Shown here: positions 8,677 through 17,530 of the stretch, piece by piece
Layout: every line of letters begins with the position of its first letter
Position numbering within the stretch: the stretch's first letter is position 1
Assembly: GCA_014238905.1 (NCBI GenBank)
Contig: JABAAE010000023.1
Coordinates: 1 to 40,685 of the forward strand
Direction of reading: 5' to 3'
Length of the DNA stretch: 40,685 nt
Source: Planctomycetota bacterium
Lineage (GTDB): Bacteria; Planctomycetota; Planctomycetia; Pirellulales; Pirellulaceae
Position numbers and translations under genes: made by a program
Notes under the pieces: generated by a model
Database searches by the model: none
The model's input: the letters and a program-made list of their open reading frames with translations, nothing else
What the model was told of the DNA's origin: nothing

Positions 8677-10449
8677 TCATTCCAGGAATTCCACTTCGGC
8701 GAAATACGCGCCGCCAGGATTTCCCTTTTTGTCATAGAGGGACGTCACCAATTCTGTCGGACCAACTGGGAGCTGGATTTCAAACACGACGCCTTGGCTT
8801 CCCGCCTTCACCGGCTGCTCCAAGACTTGGTGGGCGATCTCGATTTTAGCGGTTTGGGCAACAACGGGCCTGTTGGCTACCTTGGGGAACTGACTTAGGG
8901 TAATACGGTATCGACCAGCTTTGTTGACTTCCAACATCCAGGGACCGGAAACTTTGGGCAACTTTTTGATCGAGTTGAAATTCCACGGCGGATTACCGTT
9001 GGGCATGTACCAGTCTTGTGAGCAAAGGAAAGTCGGATTCTCCGCAGGATTTCCTACGTCGATCCGAACCGCCGTCAATCGGGGCGAGACCTTTTTCCAG
9101 AATCGGTCATAGTTAGCTCGCAATTTCGCGACGATAGCGGGATATTGCTGGGCGAGATTCGTTCGCTGCGCTGGATCGGCTTGGATGTCATACAAGGTTT
9201 CCTTTTCTGAATTCACCAGTCGCCAGCGTTCGGTCATGACGACACTATAGTCGTAGGGCTTTGGCGGGAATGCCTTGGCGTGAGGACCACCAAGAAACTG
9301 CTCGACCAGGTGATCCCGTTTCCACGATGGATTGTCCTCATACAACAATGGTTTTAGGGAAACACCGTCAGGCCGAAACTTTTCCGACAACCGCAGCCCA
9401 CAAAGATCGGCCAACGTCGGCAGCACGTCGATGTGCGCGGCCAGCCTGTCGATGTCCTTGCCGCCGGTAAGATTGCCTTTTGGCCAATGCACGAAAAAGG
9501 GGACACGATGACCCCCTTCGTAAACGGAAGACTTGCGGCCACGCATTCCCGCGTTGAAGCCTCGCACCGGCAGCGAGTCGAGTGGTCCAAAGTCGGGGTC
9601 GTTGCGATCGAGTTCAAATCCGGCAGACGTGCCGTTATCGGTCATAAAGATAAGAATTGTATTTTCTTCCAGGCCGAGCCGGGTGAGATGTTGACGTAGT
9701 CGTCCCATGTTGTGATCGATGTTGGCGATCATCCCGTTAAAGTTAGCATTGGGCACCTCGGGGTTGCCGACGTAAGGCTTGGCCCATTCTGGCGGCACGC
9801 GATAGGGTCCGTGCGGGGCGTTGGTTGCGAGATAAAGCAGAAACGGTTTCGCCTGATTCTCTTTGATGAATCGCATGCCCTCAGCGAACCAGATATCAGT
9901 GCAATAGCCTTTGAATTTCTCGAATTTTCCATTTCGTTGGTAAGTGTCGTCGAAGTAATCGTTGCCCCAGTAATCCGACGCCTGACCGATTCCACCGCAA
10001 CGGTGCCAAACCACATCCTGAAAGCCTCGATCCTGCGGACGGTGTGGGGCGTTGTCACCAAGGTGCCACTTGCCCACCATTGCTGTCACATAGCCAGCCC
10101 CGGAGAACAGATCGGCGATCGTCTTTTGGTCTCGGTGCATCATGGTGCGTCCCGAACTGGTCCGGAACGCTCCGGTGTAGCCAGCGTGATTGCCGGTCAT
10201 CAGCGACGCGCGTGTTGGTGTGCAAAACGGGCTGACGTGAAAATCGGTGAAACGGACTGAATCGGCGGCGAGTCGATCGAGGTTCGGCGTCTTGAGGAAC
10301 GGATTCCCGTGGCACGACAGATCGCCATAGCCTTGATCATCGGTCATCACGATGATGACATTCGGTTGGTCATTGGCGGTCACGATTTGCGGCTGAAAAC
10401 AGGCAAACACCAAGATCGTCAGCTGCGTGGTTCTTAACGTTTTGCACAT
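8677..10449 (-). CDS. Exported arylsulfatase with C-terminal beta domain (CTPTR motif)
   Basis: Residues here count from a longer GTG frame at 10485; the ATG at 10449 (its residue 13) gives a normal signal peptide (MCKTLRTTQLTILVFAC... to IVTAND), so I prefer it. The metal site is TDDQGYGDL (Asp49-Asp50), the formylglycine motif C88-T-P-T-R, then GKWHLGDNAP and TDNGTSAG, as in bacterial arylsulfatase A-like enzymes. The catalytic domain ends near residue 470. A further ~130 residues (RIDVGNPAENP... to AEVEFLE) form a beta-sandwich-like extension seen in many planctomycete sulfatases, perhaps carbohydrate-binding. Neither possible start has a clear ribosome site. It lies 126 bp upstream of the DUF1080 gene. 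Confidence 0.9.
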   Translation of the reverse strand: MCKTLRTTQLTILVFACFQPQIVTANDQPNVIIVMTDDQGYGDLSCHGNPFLKTPNLDRLAADSVRFTDFHVSPFCTPTRASLMTGNHAGYTGAFRTSSGRTMMHRDQKTIADLFSGAGYVTAMVGKWHLGDNAPHRPQDRGFQDVVWHRCGGIGQASDYWGNDYFDDTYQRNGKFEKFKGYCTDIWFAEGMRFIKENQAKPFLLYLATNAPHGPYRVPPEWAKPYVGNPEVPNANFNGMIANIDHNMGRLRQHLTRLGLEENTILIFMTDNGTSAGFELDRNDPDFGPLDSLPVRGFNAGMRGRKSSVYEGGHRVPFFVHWPKGNLTGGKDIDRLAAHIDVLPTLADLCGLRLSEKFRPDGVSLKPLLYEDNPSWKRDHLVEQFLGGPHAKAFPPKPYDYSVVMTERWRLVNSEKETLYDIQADPAQRTNLAQQYPAIVAKLRANYDRFWKKVSPRLTAVRIDVGNPAENPTFLCSQDWYMPNGNPPWNFNSIKKLPKVSGPWMLEVNKAGRYRITLSQFPKVANRPVVAQTAKIEIAHQVLEQPVKAGSQGVVFEIQLPVGPTELVTSLYDKKGNPGGAYFAEVEFLE

Positions 10450-10570
10450 GGCAGTGATATCAGTCGTTGCTGGAATTGGCCACACAAGGAACCCGGAGGT
10501 TTACAGAGGATTTTTTCGTAGAAAGGAGGGTTCCCTGAGGCGTTGGAATTGATCTGTGGCGTTGCTCGTT

Positions 10571-12127
10571 TCACTTGGCGAACGAAATCGTCATTCGCTC
10601 GATGATCGGTTTTGACTTGTTTTCGGTGGAATCGGTCAGCCGTATTTGGGTCTGGAATCCGTAGCCAGCTGGCAGCTTCGAAAGATCCAGTTCGGCAGGG
10701 GCTCTGGCGATTTGTTTCGAAAAACCTGGTATGTAGTCGTAGCTTTCTTTGATTTGTGTCCAGTCGGTCCACCTGTCGATTTTCTGGTCGTTGTCAAGAT
10801 CCACTCCGACACGAGCTTCAACGGTTTCCACCCACGGACCTGGGCTGACGTAGTCGGTCTTCTGCTGGGTGGCGAGGTAGAATTTTCCCTCGGCGAATGC
10901 GATGTCCGGGTCTGGATGGCCATTGCCGATTTGGTCGCACCACTTGAACGGCTGATCGATCGAAGACGATGTAAACCAACCCACGCTCATCTGGTGACCG
11001 CCGACTGGATCGTAGTCGCCGAACAGGTAGTACTGGCCGCCGATGCAGATCGGCGCCCAGTCACCGTAGGCTTCCTGTTCGGGTTGGTGAATGTTGTATT
11101 GGGCAACATTGGTTTTGTAATTTTTCGGATCTTCCTTGGCCCAGTGCGGATGCTTGTAGGTTCCGATTTTTCCTGTCGCTTTGGTCCGATTGTCAACGGC
11201 TGGTGGACGGAATTTGAATCCGTTAATTCCGTTTGGGCTCACCGCATGACCGGCCAGTGGCGAATCCCAGGAACGCTTGTTGGCACTGATTGGGCTCCAG
11301 TCTTCAATGATGACATGCATGTTGCCTTTGAGATCGCGAATGAAGCCGGCATCGGAACCGTGCGAAGGATCCTTGACGGCGATGCCCATGTTTTTTCCGG
11401 GTTCGCCGTCAAATAGATCCTCATCAACATAGACGTGTGGATCCTGATCGTTGGGAAAGTCGTAATAGATCAATGCCTTGCCATCGACCCATTCTGCGCT
11501 GGTGACCCACTTCGAAAATCCTTCCGTCACCGGACCGTGATGGACCCAGTTTTTCATGTCACGACTTTGCCAGGCGTGGTAGCCACCTTTGCCGGCTTTC
11601 AGCCCACCAGGGGCGTTAAACTGGTTGCGAAAAGGTGTGGTCTGCAAAGGCATGTCGAATCCATCGAGTGTTGCTGCTTTCGGCGTGAAAGAGGGAATGG
11701 GTTGGGCTTTCGGACCCTTTTTTCGCCGAGGTTCTTTTCGGTAACGCCCAAACATCCAGTAGTTGTCGGGCCCTACCGTAAGGAGGACAGGAGCGTCGCC
11801 AAGATTGAGAGGACCGAGGTTTTCAATCGGCTTCCAGTTTTGCCAGATTGCCGACTGAGCCACGATGAGCGATTTGGCAGAACGCTTTCCATCCGACGTG
11901 TGGATTTTGGTGGTGATCAGCGCCGTCTTTGCTTTTGGTGAAACAGAGCCATCGGCAACAGCGGCTCCCACAGCGGATTGAATGTTTTGCTTCCATTGGG
12001 CGGCGCTGTCGATCGTCCAGTCGTTGGCAGAAAGGGGGACGCCCACCAGCAGGGCGGCCACCAGAGAAAGTGCTAACATCTTCATGATGGTGTTGATCTC
12101 TCGAATCATTAGGGGGTGCTTTTTCAT
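10571..12127 (-). CDS. Secreted GH43/GH117-like five-bladed beta-propeller protein
   Basis: The 518-residue protein starts at an ATG preceded by TAGGATAGGAATTCC. An export signal lies near residues 15-35 (MKMLALSLVAALLVG to PLSAND), so Met7 or Met15 are alternative starts. The middle has propeller signatures of GH43/GH117/GH32-type enzymes: GGYHAWQSRDMKNWVHHGPV, then GDWAPICIGGQYYLFGDYD and GHPDPDIAFAEGKFYL, repeating W/D-rich blade starts. Several acidic residues fit a retaining or inverting glycosidase, but I cannot single out the catalytic set. A C-terminal ~80 residues reads as a separate beta domain with DNDQKIDRWTDW. Placed between sulfatases, it probably cleaves the glycan that they desulfate. 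Confidence 0.65.
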   Translation of the reverse strand: MKKHPLMIREINTIMKMLALSLVAALLVGVPLSANDWTIDSAAQWKQNIQSAVGAAVADGSVSPKAKTALITTKIHTSDGKRSAKSLIVAQSAIWQNWKPIENLGPLNLGDAPVLLTVGPDNYWMFGRYRKEPRRKKGPKAQPIPSFTPKAATLDGFDMPLQTTPFRNQFNAPGGLKAGKGGYHAWQSRDMKNWVHHGPVTEGFSKWVTSAEWVDGKALIYYDFPNDQDPHVYVDEDLFDGEPGKNMGIAVKDPSHGSDAGFIRDLKGNMHVIIEDWSPISANKRSWDSPLAGHAVSPNGINGFKFRPPAVDNRTKATGKIGTYKHPHWAKEDPKNYKTNVAQYNIHQPEQEAYGDWAPICIGGQYYLFGDYDPVGGHQMSVGWFTSSSIDQPFKWCDQIGNGHPDPDIAFAEGKFYLATQQKTDYVSPGPWVETVEARVGVDLDNDQKIDRWTDWTQIKESYDYIPGFSKQIARAPAELDLSKLPAGYGFQTQIRLTDSTENKSKPIIERMTISFAK

Positions 12128-12212
12128 GGAATTCCTATCCTATCACTTCTTAAGGTGATCAGCCAATAACGACGGGTTGAGGTTGATGGTCAGCCCTCTT
12201 AATGGACAGTCC

Positions 12213-12272
12213 ATGGCACGGGGCATGGCACGGGGTATGGGACGAGGCATAGGACGGGGCATAGGACGGGGC
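12213..12272. repeat. 12-bp tandem repeat, five copies
   Basis: Five head-to-tail 12-mers lie at 12213, 12225, 12237, 12249 and 12261: ATGGCACGGGGC, a variant ending in T, ATGGGACGAGGC, then two identical ATAGGACGGGGC. Read on the plus strand they encode MARG/MGRG/IGRG units, but the open frame there has no other protein-like content. The array sits between the sulfatase at 12328 and the propeller gene at 10571. It could be a minisatellite or a binding-site array. Confidence 0.85.
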
Positions 12273-12327
12273 ATTCACAAAACCAGACCGAGTGACCTCG
12301 GCAATACCCACGGACCAGCTTTGGACT

Positions 12328-13641
12328 TCAGTCCGCGTTTGTTCCCTTTTGATATCTGGATTCATATCCGGCAAACGGTGCCGGTGCGTTTTTGGGAAAA
12401 CGATTGAGAATGGCTTCGAGCCTTTGCCGTCGCCCCGGGGCGATTTTGTCGAGGGGACTCACTTCGTTCTGCTGAAGCGGATCTTTCGTGAGATCGTGGA
12501 AGTTGCCGTTGCTGTCCAGGATGTGTTGCCAATCCCGGATCATGCGGAAATCGCCTAGCTGCGAGAAGACCCAGTTCCGTTTTTCAAACGGATCTTCGCT
12601 TCCTCGTAGGCTGGGCAAAAATGACCTTCCATCGAGCGTCGCGTCGTCGGGCCGAGCCGTTTTCGCCAGTTCAAGGAATGTCGGGTAGAGGTCGGTAAAG
12701 TCAATCAGATCACGCGACACGCGACCTCCCTGAGTCAGAAATGGGGCACGAACGACAAACGGAACATGGGCTCCTCGGTCTGATTGGCGGCCCTTTCCCT
12801 TGGCAAATGGTTTTCCGTTCAGTTTTCCAGCGGCCGCTGAACCATTGTCACCGGTGAAAACAATCAAGGTGTTTTGCCCGACTCCCGCCTTATCGACGGC
12901 TTCGATTAACTTGCCGACGAGCTGATCCATGTAGGTGACGTTGCCAGCGTAGAGAGCTGTTTTTCCTTGGGGGGCATTATGCTGATTCCCTGGCGTGGTC
13001 GAATGGGGGCCATGTGTGAGCAGCATCGGATAGTAGACCAGAAATGGTTTTTCTCGCTGGCGGAGGATGAAATCGATCAGAAATGAATTGATCGTGTCCG
13101 GACCATAGGAAACCTTCGCTCTTTGACCGTTGGTCAAAATGTGACCGTTCCAGAATCGTTGCTCCGTTTCGGTACGCCCCGCTTCAACGCCTGGCCAGAC
13201 ACAGTGTTCATCGAATCCGTGTTGTTTCAGGGCAGTCGGTTGTTTTCCCAGGTGGTTGATCTGCCATTTACCACCGATTGCTGTCGCGTAGCCGGCATCG
13301 TGCAGGGCCCTTGCAAATGTGGTGTGCTTGTTCCAATTCAGACCTTCACCTCCCCATCGCGGTACGTCGTAGTGTTGGGTCCAGCCATGCCGAAAGGGGT
13401 ACTGTCCGGTAAGTAGCGTCACTCGTGTGGGCGTACAAATAGGAGTGCACCACGCTGTTTCGTATCGCACACCCTGCTTCGCAAGCCCGTCTATATTTGG
13501 CGTCGGATGTTCCGCACCGTAACAACTCACCCAGTCGCGCCCCATATCGTCCACCATGATGAGAATGATGTTAGGGCGATCATCCGCTCTGGCAGTGGCC
13601 GCGATCAGACAAAGAAAAAAAAAGGTCAGTGTTGATTTCAT
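12328..13641 (-). CDS. Exported sulfatase, third gene of DUF1552-DUF1592-sulfatase operon
   Basis: The 437-residue sulfatase has a short signal peptide (residues 1-19, ATARA). The metal site is VDDMGRDWV (Asp31-Asp32) and the formylglycine motif C69-T-P-T-R lies within CTPICTPTR, with another Cys four residues before. GGKWQINHLG replaces the usual GKWHLG, and the second metal loop is GDNGS. Its ATG overlaps the TGA of the DUF1592 gene (13638-13641), so translation is coupled to the cytochrome-like protein. That tight linkage suggests a shared substrate or assembly at the cell surface. The substrate is unknown. Confidence 0.9.
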   Translation of the reverse strand: MKSTLTFFFLCLIAATARADDRPNIILIMVDDMGRDWVSCYGAEHPTPNIDGLAKQGVRYETAWCTPICTPTRVTLLTGQYPFRHGWTQHYDVPRWGGEGLNWNKHTTFARALHDAGYATAIGGKWQINHLGKQPTALKQHGFDEHCVWPGVEAGRTETEQRFWNGHILTNGQRAKVSYGPDTINSFLIDFILRQREKPFLVYYPMLLTHGPHSTTPGNQHNAPQGKTALYAGNVTYMDQLVGKLIEAVDKAGVGQNTLIVFTGDNGSAAAGKLNGKPFAKGKGRQSDRGAHVPFVVRAPFLTQGGRVSRDLIDFTDLYPTFLELAKTARPDDATLDGRSFLPSLRGSEDPFEKRNWVFSQLGDFRMIRDWQHILDSNGNFHDLTKDPLQQNEVSPLDKIAPGRRQRLEAILNRFPKNAPAPFAGYESRYQKGTNAD

Positions 13642-16070
13642 TTGATGTGAAATGCCTCGCTGGCGGCGATTTGTTGAATCAGTGCCCCAAAGCCGTAGTT
13701 GTGCTGGGGCATGACAGTGACGATCTGGTCGATGTCATCACGATCAGCGAAGCTCAGGCGTCGACCGAGCGCGTAAACAAAGAGCTTCTCGGTCAGGCAC
13801 TGTGTGAATTGCTCCGGCCGACCGAGAAGAAAGCTCTTGATGCCGCTTGGTCCCAGGATGACGGTTCCATCGGGTAGTTTGCCCGACGAGTCAATCCGCA
13901 GTTTCTTGCTGTAGCGATCTCGCCAGGCACCAACGTAGTCGTAATTCTCCAACGACAATCCGATGGGATCGATCTTGCGGTGACATTCGTAACATGTTGG
14001 GTTTTTACGGTGCTTCTCCATCAATTGACGGATCGTCGCGACGCCCCGAGTGTCGGGCTCGATTGGATCGATGTCCGGCGGTGGTGGATTTGGGGGCGTG
14101 CCCAACAGGTTCTCCAGGACCCAGATCCCTCTGGCAACGGGCTGTGTTTCAACGCCGTTTGAAGTCGCTGTGAGGATGCTGCCGTGTCCCAGTAAACCTC
14201 CTCGATTCGATTTTGGTTTGAGCGACACTTTCTGAAACCCTTCATGAGCGATGTCGGCAATGCCGTAATGACGCGCCAGGGCGGAATTCAGGAATGTGTA
14301 GTTCGAGTGGACGAATTCCATTATGCTGCGGTTTTCGCGGAGCACATATGCGAAAACCAATTGGGTCTCTTGGCGCATTGCGTCCTCGAGTTTGTCCTCA
14401 TAGTAAGCTTGATTCTTTTCCGGGTCCGGCGGCATTTCACCAAGCTTCCGCAAGCCGAGCCATTGGCCAGTGAAATTTTCCGTGAAAGCGGACGACTTGG
14501 GATCCGAGAGCATTCGCTCAACTTGTTTTCTCAAGACCTTGGGTTCACTTAAGGAGCCGTTGTCGGCGACGGTGCGGAGTTCGTCGTCGGGCATCGAACT
14601 CCAGAGAAAGTAGGAAAGTCGCGACGATAGCTCATGGTCGCTCACTTTCCGGCTGTTCGATCCGGCCGACGTAGTTTCGGCAAGGTACAGGAAATTCGGA
14701 GAAGCCAGAATCGCTCGGACGCCATACTTTGCCGCCGCCCAGAAATCACCGTGTTTGGCGAGATACGCCCTTGCCAAGGCAATGTAAGGCTCCATTTCTT
14801 TGTGGCTGACAGGCCGTCGGAAGGCTGCCGAGGCGACTCGCACCAGTGACTCATCCAGATAGTTAGCGTCAGGTTTTTCAGGCGGGTTGGGAAAAAAACG
14901 AGCAAAACCGGGAGGAGGCCACGTTTCGTAGAATGGCCCTTCGATCCCAAGCGTATGAACATGAAGTTCAGGGCCTGACCCGACGTACATCTCCGGCGGA
15001 TTACGGATGGGGAAAAGAGCGTCCTGGTTGTACTTGGGCAAAACCTTTCTCAGGATACGCTTGAAGGAACCGTTGGGTCCGTTGGCCCAGTGCACATGAA
15101 AGGTAAACCCTTTCTCAAGCCAAACGTGATGTTCAACTTCGATCACCTCATTGTCTGGGATTTCGTATTCGCCGATGATCCGATGGGCACTTGCTCCAAG
15201 TTCTCGAGAATCGATAGAAATCGATAAACGCATCGGCTCATTGGAATTGTACCGCAGGTCTTCATCCTTGTAGCGAGACTTTCTCCGAACCGCTTGCGCA
15301 GTGAATCGGATGACATATTCCCCATCAACGGGAACGCCACGTTTTTTATCCAGCAAAGTCAGCCCCAATGGTTGACGATACTTGATAAACATTCGCCCTG
15401 CCTCTCTTCGACCCACCTTGTCGGCGTTGATACTATCCAGATCTTTGGGGGCCGATTTAGGCGTCGCTTTGCCACCGGTGTGGTAATGAATCATCTGTGG
15501 CTGGGCTCCTGGAAGAATCGCTTTGTCCGCCACCTTGCGTGCTGCTTCAAGATAGTTGCGGAGCAGATAATCGGAAGTCACCAGCCCTTCCCCGACGTTG
15601 TCAAATCCTGCCGTCGAATCGTCAGCGGGAAACGTGGTTGTGGGATCGAAGTCGACCATTTTCAGTTGAAACAGATCTCGGATCGTATTGCGGTATTCGA
15701 CACGGTTCAGACGACGCAGAACGACCTTGCCGACGTTTTGGCGTGTCTCTTCTCTCGCCTTGGCAAGCGAACTGGTCAGCAGCACAACGACCCTCTTTAA
15801 TTCTGCTGCGGACGGTTGAGTCTCGTCTTCGGGGGGCATTGCCGCGAGGTTCAATTGGTCGAGGATCTCTTGAAGCACTTCCGCCTTTTCAACGTCGTTT
15901 TTCAGAACGGACAATCGATCGAAACGCCGATCTGCTTTTTGGTGTTCAGCCCCATGGCACTTGACGCAATAGGATTTCAAAAACGGTTGAAGGATGTCGC
16001 GGTGACGGCGTTGCGCATGTACGGATTCCGCACATGCGACGATCAACAGACACAGTAAGAGTCGACTCAT
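13638..16070 (-). CDS. PSCyt/DUF1587-1595-1592-1588-1585 cytochrome-like protein
   Basis: The 810-residue exported protein has a signal peptide (1-19, VHAQ). A haem-binding C-V-K-C-H lies at 35-39 (planctomycete cytochrome C1-like domain) with MPPEDE downstream. The known domain order follows: DUF1587 (VVLRRLNRVEYRNTIRDLF, about 114-180), a beta-rich insert, DUF1595 (SAAFRRPVSHKEMEPYI, about 415-475), DUF1592 (ELSSRLSYFLWSSMPDDEL, about 487-610), DUF1588 (GGLLGHGSILTATSNG to CYECHRKIDPIGL, about 620-715) and DUF1585 at the end. The second CxxCH (CYECH) is in DUF1588. The start overlaps the upstream DUF1552 stop and the stop overlaps the sulfatase start, both as ATGA. Function is unknown; a surface redox or oligosaccharide-handling role is proposed by context only. 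Confidence 0.92.
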   Translation of the reverse strand: MSRLLLCLLIVACAESVHAQRRHRDILQPFLKSYCVKCHGAEHQKADRRFDRLSVLKNDVEKAEVLQEILDQLNLAAMPPEDETQPSAAELKRVVVLLTSSLAKAREETRQNVGKVVLRRLNRVEYRNTIRDLFQLKMVDFDPTTTFPADDSTAGFDNVGEGLVTSDYLLRNYLEAARKVADKAILPGAQPQMIHYHTGGKATPKSAPKDLDSINADKVGRREAGRMFIKYRQPLGLTLLDKKRGVPVDGEYVIRFTAQAVRRKSRYKDEDLRYNSNEPMRLSISIDSRELGASAHRIIGEYEIPDNEVIEVEHHVWLEKGFTFHVHWANGPNGSFKRILRKVLPKYNQDALFPIRNPPEMYVGSGPELHVHTLGIEGPFYETWPPPGFARFFPNPPEKPDANYLDESLVRVASAAFRRPVSHKEMEPYIALARAYLAKHGDFWAAAKYGVRAILASPNFLYLAETTSAGSNSRKVSDHELSSRLSYFLWSSMPDDELRTVADNGSLSEPKVLRKQVERMLSDPKSSAFTENFTGQWLGLRKLGEMPPDPEKNQAYYEDKLEDAMRQETQLVFAYVLRENRSIMEFVHSNYTFLNSALARHYGIADIAHEGFQKVSLKPKSNRGGLLGHGSILTATSNGVETQPVARGIWVLENLLGTPPNPPPPDIDPIEPDTRGVATIRQLMEKHRKNPTCYECHRKIDPIGLSLENYDYVGAWRDRYSKKLRIDSSGKLPDGTVILGPSGIKSFLLGRPEQFTQCLTEKLFVYALGRRLSFADRDDIDQIVTVMPQHNYGFGALIQQIAASEAFHIK

Positions 16071-17345
16071 GTTAATAGATGATTCAGGTTCGAAGTGCTT
16101 GTAGAGAATGCGTCCTGTTCGATTCCCAGTCGCTGTAGAATAGTGACAAACAGATCCGCCAGCGGTCGCCCGTCACGCCCATGCCGCTCGAAACGGTGAT
16201 GGCTGCCGCCGCGCAATCCACCACCGGCAATCATGATCGGCAAGTTTCGGCTGGAATGCGAACTAGCGTTTCCCATCCCGCTGCCAAACAGCACGATGGT
16301 CGATTCCAGCAACGATTGTCCCATTGCATCAGGAGTTTCTTTCAGTTTCGTCAGGAACCGGGAAAACTGTTCCGCATAGAACGTCTCGATGATTGTGAGT
16401 TGTTGGAGTAGGTCAGGTCGTTTTCCGTGATGGGTCAAAGAGTGATAACCCAATGTGATGCCCTCAAAAGGAAACAGCCGATTTCCACCCGGATGTCCGA
16501 AACAAATGACATTGGTCGAATTCGTTTGCAGAGCGAGCACCATCAAGTCGTACATAACAGAAGTGTTATAGGGATAGGCGAGATCAACGATGGTGTCATC
16601 ATCGTCACCACCCCGAATCGCTTTGTCGCTGGCTTTTGGTTTGGCAATGTCGAGCCAGTCCTTTTGGCGTTTTAGCTTCTGTTCGACTTCGCGGATCGCG
16701 GTAAGAAACTGATCGAGCTTGTCCCTGTCGGCCTTCGCGAGTCTCTTGTTGAGACGTTGCGCATCTTTCCTAACGACATCGAGAATGCTCGCGTCTTCGT
16801 CAAGGAACTGCCTGGTTTGCTGCTTCAGTTTTGGGTTGTCACTGACGAATAGTTTTGTAAACACTCGCGCCGGGTCACCGTCAGTCGGTTGGCAATTTGA
16901 TTCCCGCCCGTGACCACGAAACGCCACCACCACCGAGCAACAGGGAAGGAAATCTTGTCGCCTGTCCGATTTTTTCACCGAGCAACTGGTCGAGGGTGTG
17001 CATTCGTTGCGGCCGATCTTTGACGTCCTTCATCTCAACACCGTTGAGCAACGTTTGCGAACAACCATGTCCGCCACCAACACCGGGATGGTCTAGATTT
17101 GTAAAGATGTTCAGATCAGCTCGATGCGGATTCAACGGTTTTAGCGAAGTCGGCGTCTGATAATCCGCGCCGGTGTCCTCTGGAAAGAAGCCCCCTGGAT
17201 TCATGCCGTAATTCGGCGACACGCAGACAAATCGTTGCGCGGCGGTACTCGAAGTTTTTTTAGTCTCTGCATGCAATGAATCAAAGGCCGGCAAGGCAAT
17301 TGATACCCCAAGTCCACGCAGAAAACTCCGGCGGTCATGTTTCAT
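16067..17345 (-). pseudogene. DUF1552 family protein, split by a +1 frameshift
   Basis: The first part (17345 to 16881, 154 codons) starts with a twin-arginine-like signal (KHDRRSFLRGLGVSIAL) behind AAAGG. It has the DUF1552 landmarks VSPNYGMNPGGFFP, NIFTNLDHPGVGGGHG and LLGGGGVSWSRAGIKLPTD, then hits TGA. The rest continues in the next frame (open from 16978) as DPARVFTKLF through YDLMVLALQTN, GGNRLFPFEGITLGYHSLTHHG and ESTIVLFGSGMGNASSHSS to the end. Skipping one base near 16880-16884 restores one full-length ~425-residue protein. The site reads GAC TGA C. Possible causes are a sequencing or assembly error, a real mutation, or programmed frameshifting; the intact downstream half argues against old decay. 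Its stop overlaps the DUF1592 start. The pairing with DUF1592 is typical of planctomycetes. Confidence 0.85.
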
Positions 17346-17530
17346 TTTGAAAACCTTTCATCTTGGCGGGGCCGTTACCTGGGGCATCACCTGGATCATT
17401 ACCGAGCGAATGCGAGCATGCGATCGAATCGGTCAGCCCGATACGGATAGGCTAGGCCAGCAATGGACTGGTCAACAACCACTCTTTGACCTTCGCAAGC
17501 GAGTTGGCATCGACAACCTCCACTTGTCAG

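Noticed and set aside
10646..11416. A 256-codon plus-strand open frame
   Set aside because: It lies entirely antisense to the propeller gene, has no recognisable motif, and the minus-strand product has clear blade signatures.
12177..12407. Plus-strand 76-codon frame with MARG/MGRG/IGRG repeats
   Set aside because: The apparent RG repeats come from the 12-bp tandem repeat; there is no ribosome site and the rest overlaps the sulfatase antisense.
16881..16890. Programmed +1 frameshifting as in prfB
   Set aside because: The TGA C context is present, but the codon before it (GAC) does not allow good re-pairing and no strong internal ribosome site is positioned before it, so an error or mutation is simpler.
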